A DNA stretch of 64,000 nucleotides from the NCBI GenBank assembly GCA_015075185.1, contig JABTUW010000004.1, positions 930,001-994,000 of the forward strand. The letters are read 5' to 3'. Position 1 is the stretch's first letter. The number at the start of each line of letters is the position of its first letter. Source of the stretch: Anaerolineales bacterium (GTDB lineage Bacteria; Chloroflexota; Anaerolineae; 4572-78; J111). The notes beneath the pieces were generated by a model that worked only from the letters and a program-made list of their open reading frames with translations, did not search any database and had not been told where the DNA came from. This document shows positions 61,643 to 64,000 of this stretch, one piece after another. The position numbers were made by a program, and so were the translations under genes.

Positions 61643-62368
61643 ATGGCAGCCAGGCAGTGCATTTTGGTCGTAGATGATGAGCCTCAAATTTGTGATGTGG
61701 TGGAGCTTTACTTACGGCGAGAGGGTTTTGAGGTTGAAGTAACCCATGACGGCGAGAGTGCGCTCAAAATAGTTGAACATAAGCCACCCGATTTGATCGT
61801 ACTGGATGTAATGATGCCTAAAGTTAACGGCCTGGAGGTCACCCGTCTGGTGCATGACCGTTTTCACATTCCTATTATCATGCTGACTTCGCGGGGTGAA
61901 GAAACCGATAAAATTGTGGGGCTAGAAACAGGGGCGGACGATTACGTCGTCAAGCCGTTCAGTCCCAAAGAACTAGCGGTTCGGGTCAAAGCGGTGTTAC
62001 GCCGGGCCGGCGTTCCGCCGGTCGATGAGGCTAAATCAGCCCTTATTCACATAGGTGATTTGAAGATTGACTCGACAGCGCATTGGGTCACCGTCCAGGG
62101 GCGGCCTGTGACGCTTACGGTTAAAGAATTTGAACTGCTCTGGTTTTTAGCCAGCCACCCCGGCCAGGTCTTTTCTCGCGATCAATTATTGGACAAAGTC
62201 TGGGGGTACGATTTTTATGGCGATAGCGGGACCGTCACAGTGCTGGAACGCCGTCTGCGCGAAAAAATAAAAGCCGACCCAGCTAATCCTCAATATCTCC
62301 TCACCGTGTGGGGCATTAAATTTGCCAAACCCTACCCCATTTCAGGAGAAGAATCGGTCGAGCCATGA
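61643..62368 (+). CDS. OmpR/PhoB-family response regulator
   Basis: DNA-binding two-component regulator, 241 residues from the ATG at 61643, which has GAGGGGG about nine bases upstream; an in-frame ATG at 61619 is the alternative. The receiver has ILVVDDEPQICDVVELYLRR, phospho-acceptor Asp in LIVLDVMMPKVNG, the Thr in MLTSRGEE and Lys in DYVVKPFSPKEL. The winged-helix domain has RPVTLTVKEFELLWFLASHP and VWGYDFYGDSGTVTVLERRL, ending GIKFAKPYP. No kinase gene is adjacent, so the partner is unknown. It is convergent with the PII-like gene, stops 6 bases apart. Confidence 0.93.
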   Translation: MAARQCILVVDDEPQICDVVELYLRREGFEVEVTHDGESALKIVEHKPPDLIVLDVMMPKVNGLEVTRLVHDRFHIPIIMLTSRGEETDKIVGLETGADDYVVKPFSPKELAVRVKAVLRRAGVPPVDEAKSALIHIGDLKIDSTAHWVTVQGRPVTLTVKEFELLWFLASHPGQVFSRDQLLDKVWGYDFYGDSGTVTVLERRLREKIKADPANPQYLLTVWGIKFAKPYPISGEESVEP

Positions 62369-62373
62369 CCGTA

Positions 62374-62736
62374 TCATGGCTGCCTTCGATTTAAGCCCCA
62401 GGCCCGAGATACCGGAACGGTAAACAGGATCCCCGTGTTTGGCTCGTCGAAGGCGCCGGTAATGTTCTCGGTCGCTGCAACCAAGGCCGCCACATCAAAG
62501 CCATCAGGCACAACAACGAAAAGCGTGCGATGAGGCGTCTCACGACTTTGCAGCAGGTCTTCCAGGGAGGGAAATAAGGGCAAATCATCGCGCAGGCTGC
62601 GCTGGCCCATGTATTGGCTCAACCCCTTACTACTCAAGATCGTCACACCTGCTACCCCCATCTCCAGCCAGGCAGACAGAACATCCTCGGTCTGGTCAGG
62701 ATCATTAAGTACCAACATGACGAGTTCTGGCAACAC
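62374..62736 (-). CDS. PII-like small regulatory protein overlapping an antiporter gene
   Basis: A 120-residue protein with a probable ferredoxin-like PII fold: ELVMLVLNDPDQTEDVLSAW, then GVTILSSKGLSQ. The end, FVVVPDGFDVAALVAATENI with GILFTVPVSRAWGL, resembles the last strands of PII-like proteins. Start GTG at 62736 or the adjacent TTG, both after AAAGGAGG. It begins 32 bases before the end of the antiporter gene, so translation is coupled. I infer that it senses a nucleotide or other small ligand and regulates the antiporter, as PII-like proteins do for other transporters; the ligand is unknown. Confidence 0.72.
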   Translation of the reverse strand: MLPELVMLVLNDPDQTEDVLSAWLEMGVAGVTILSSKGLSQYMGQRSLRDDLPLFPSLEDLLQSRETPHRTLFVVVPDGFDVAALVAATENITGAFDEPNTGILFTVPVSRAWGLNRRQP

Positions 62737-63925
62737 TAACCTCCTTTCCTCGAAACACCAGTCGCAGCAAAGGTGGGGTAGCTAAGGTGGTCACCAGCAC
62801 CATGATCACCACCACCGTGAAAACATCAGCCTCGATGACGCCCGCCGTCACCCCTACCCCGGCGACAATCAAACCAACTTCACCCCGCGAGACCATCCCC
62901 ACGCCCACCCGCAGCGCCTCGGACCAGGTTGTACCACCAAGCCTGGCCCCAGCACCCGCACCGATCAGCTTGGACAGCACCGCCACTACGCAAACCGCTA
63001 CGACCAACCCAAGGTCATCGGCTGATAATAAGCGCGCGTTGGCTCTTAAGCCAATACCTACCAGGAAAATGGGCACAAAAAAAGCATAGGTCAGGGTATG
63101 AATGCCGGTTTCAAGATCATCTTTGACCCGGCTGCTGGAGAGGGCCACTCCGACAATGAAAGCGCCGGTAATGGCGGCAACGCCACCGACAGCTTCAGAG
63201 GCCCAGGCAAAGATGAGGACGCTCACGACAGCAAAAGACATCAAGCCTTGACTCACCTGCAGCCGCTCCGCCCAGAGGGCCAGCCTGGGTAACAACCACC
63301 GGCCCAAGAGAAAAGCCCCGGCAAGAAAAAGGAGCATGCGGGCTACAATCCAGGTTAGACCCAGGAGACCACCCCCTCCACCTGTTTCGATAGCCACATA
63401 AGCCGAAAGGACAGCAATAGCCAAAACATCATCCACGACGGCAGCGCCTAATAAAATCAACCCTTCCCGGCTGCGCAGGAAGCCCAGTTCCATCAAGGTT
63501 TGGGCGGAGATACTGACCGAGGTGGCGGCCAGCACAATACCCAGAAACAGCGCCTGGCTGGAACTGTAACCAAACGGCAGCGCCACAGCCATCCCCAGGC
63601 CAATCGGCACAATGACGCCCAGCACACCGGCGAACAGGGCCGGTCTGCCCGTTTTGGCAAAATCCGAAAGATGGATCTCCAGGCCGGCGGCGAACATCAA
63701 TAAAATCACGCCGAGTTCCCCCAACTCGTGAAGGGTATCTACCGTATGGGCTGTTTCAAAATAGGGTTGCCCGAAGATATTGAACACCGAGGGTCCGAGC
63801 AACAAGCCAACGATCAGCTCACCCAGCACCGCTGGCTGGCCAGTCCGGTTGGCTAACCACCCTCCCAATTTAGCTGCAGCAATGACCAGGGCCAGCGCCA
63901 GGAGCAAAGGTACAATGGACGGCAA
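62705..63925 (-). CDS. CPA2-family cation:proton antiporter (KefB/NapA type)
   Basis: Membrane antiporter for Na+ or K+ against H+, about 406 residues with roughly 12 transmembrane helices. Conserved features include QPAVLGELIVGLLLGP, GVILLMFAAGLEIHLSDF, GAAVVDDVLAIAVL (Asp pair of the ion site, as in the NapA/KefB group) and SRGEVGLIVAGVGV. I place the start at the TTG at 63925, six bases after AGGAAGGAG; the frame also opens at a TTG at 63943 that would precede that site. No KefB-type C-terminal RCK domain is present; the overlapping PII-like gene may supply regulation in trans. The last 75 bases of the window hold no further gene. Confidence 0.9.
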   Translation of the reverse strand: MPSIVPLLLALALVIAAAKLGGWLANRTGQPAVLGELIVGLLLGPSVFNIFGQPYFETAHTVDTLHELGELGVILLMFAAGLEIHLSDFAKTGRPALFAGVLGVIVPIGLGMAVALPFGYSSSQALFLGIVLAATSVSISAQTLMELGFLRSREGLILLGAAVVDDVLAIAVLSAYVAIETGGGGGLLGLTWIVARMLLFLAGAFLLGRWLLPRLALWAERLQVSQGLMSFAVVSVLIFAWASEAVGGVAAITGAFIVGVALSSSRVKDDLETGIHTLTYAFFVPIFLVGIGLRANARLLSADDLGLVVAVCVVAVLSKLIGAGAGARLGGTTWSEALRVGVGMVSRGEVGLIVAGVGVTAGVIEADVFTVVVIMVLVTTLATPPLLRLVFRGKEVSVARTRHVGT

Positions 63926-64000
63926 CTGAATCTCCTTCCTCAAAAAGGTCAGGCCACCAATATTGATGTGTTAGGTTAGAGGACAGGGCTGATGGGACGC

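Overview
The window reads as a chromosomal segment of a Chloroflexota bacterium, most likely near Anaerolineae/Caldilineae. This is an inference from style, not a database match. Pointers are a valine/glutamate/lysine-rich lipoprotein linker, orphan peptide-binding lipoproteins, GAF-rich sensor kinases, a CbiMN-CbiQ-CbiO metal transporter, and a very high density of short palindromic repeats between and inside genes. Coding density is high, and I see no rRNA, tRNA, phage, transposase or CRISPR array.

Layout, left to right. 1-5.3 kb: hemA (cut by the window edge), moeA, rpiA and transketolase. 5.4-10.7 kb: an AfuABC/FbpABC-like ABC importer (LysM-fused binding protein, double permease, ATPase) behind a clear sigma70-type promoter. 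10.7-14.4 kb: a HAD phosphatase, an SPFH protein and a lipase-maturation-factor-like membrane protein. 14.5-28.6 kb: a signalling block, all on the minus strand, with three peptide-binding lipoproteins interleaved with a membrane PP2C phosphatase sensor, a 1236-residue histidine kinase and a receiver-linked class III nucleotide cyclase; no peptide permease is present. 28.7-39.9 kb: a class III aminotransferase, a zinc-ribbon membrane protein, mnmG (frameshifted), fabF-fabH, a small S4 protein, exonuclease III, a family 5 uracil-DNA glycosylase and hemW.

39.9-44.9 kb: a partner-switching operon (two STAS proteins, a cyclic-nucleotide-binding hybrid kinase, a receiver-PP2C phosphatase and an RsbW-like kinase). 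45-57.6 kb: a MaoC-phosphotransacylase fusion, a patatin, a class I/II aminotransferase, a secreted EEP-family hydrolase, an SDR, two lipoproteins, a small protein with a strong Shine-Dalgarno, a DapF-like protein lacking both catalytic cysteines, and a MacB-type ABC pair. 58-64 kb: a cobalt/nickel ECF-type transporter, a metallo-beta-lactamase hydrolase, an orphan OmpR-type regulator, and a PII-like protein overlapping a CPA2 antiporter.

Three themes stand out. First, about twenty different short inverted repeats lie at operon junctions, and at least three are inside coding sequences, one of them breaking a phosphatase gene. Second, the 14.5-28.6 kb block looks like binding-protein-coupled signalling: two peptide-binding lipoproteins directly precede a histidine kinase and a receiver-cyclase. 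Third, mnmG and one binding protein are each broken by a 2-base change in a dinucleotide repeat, which may be real decay or consensus error.
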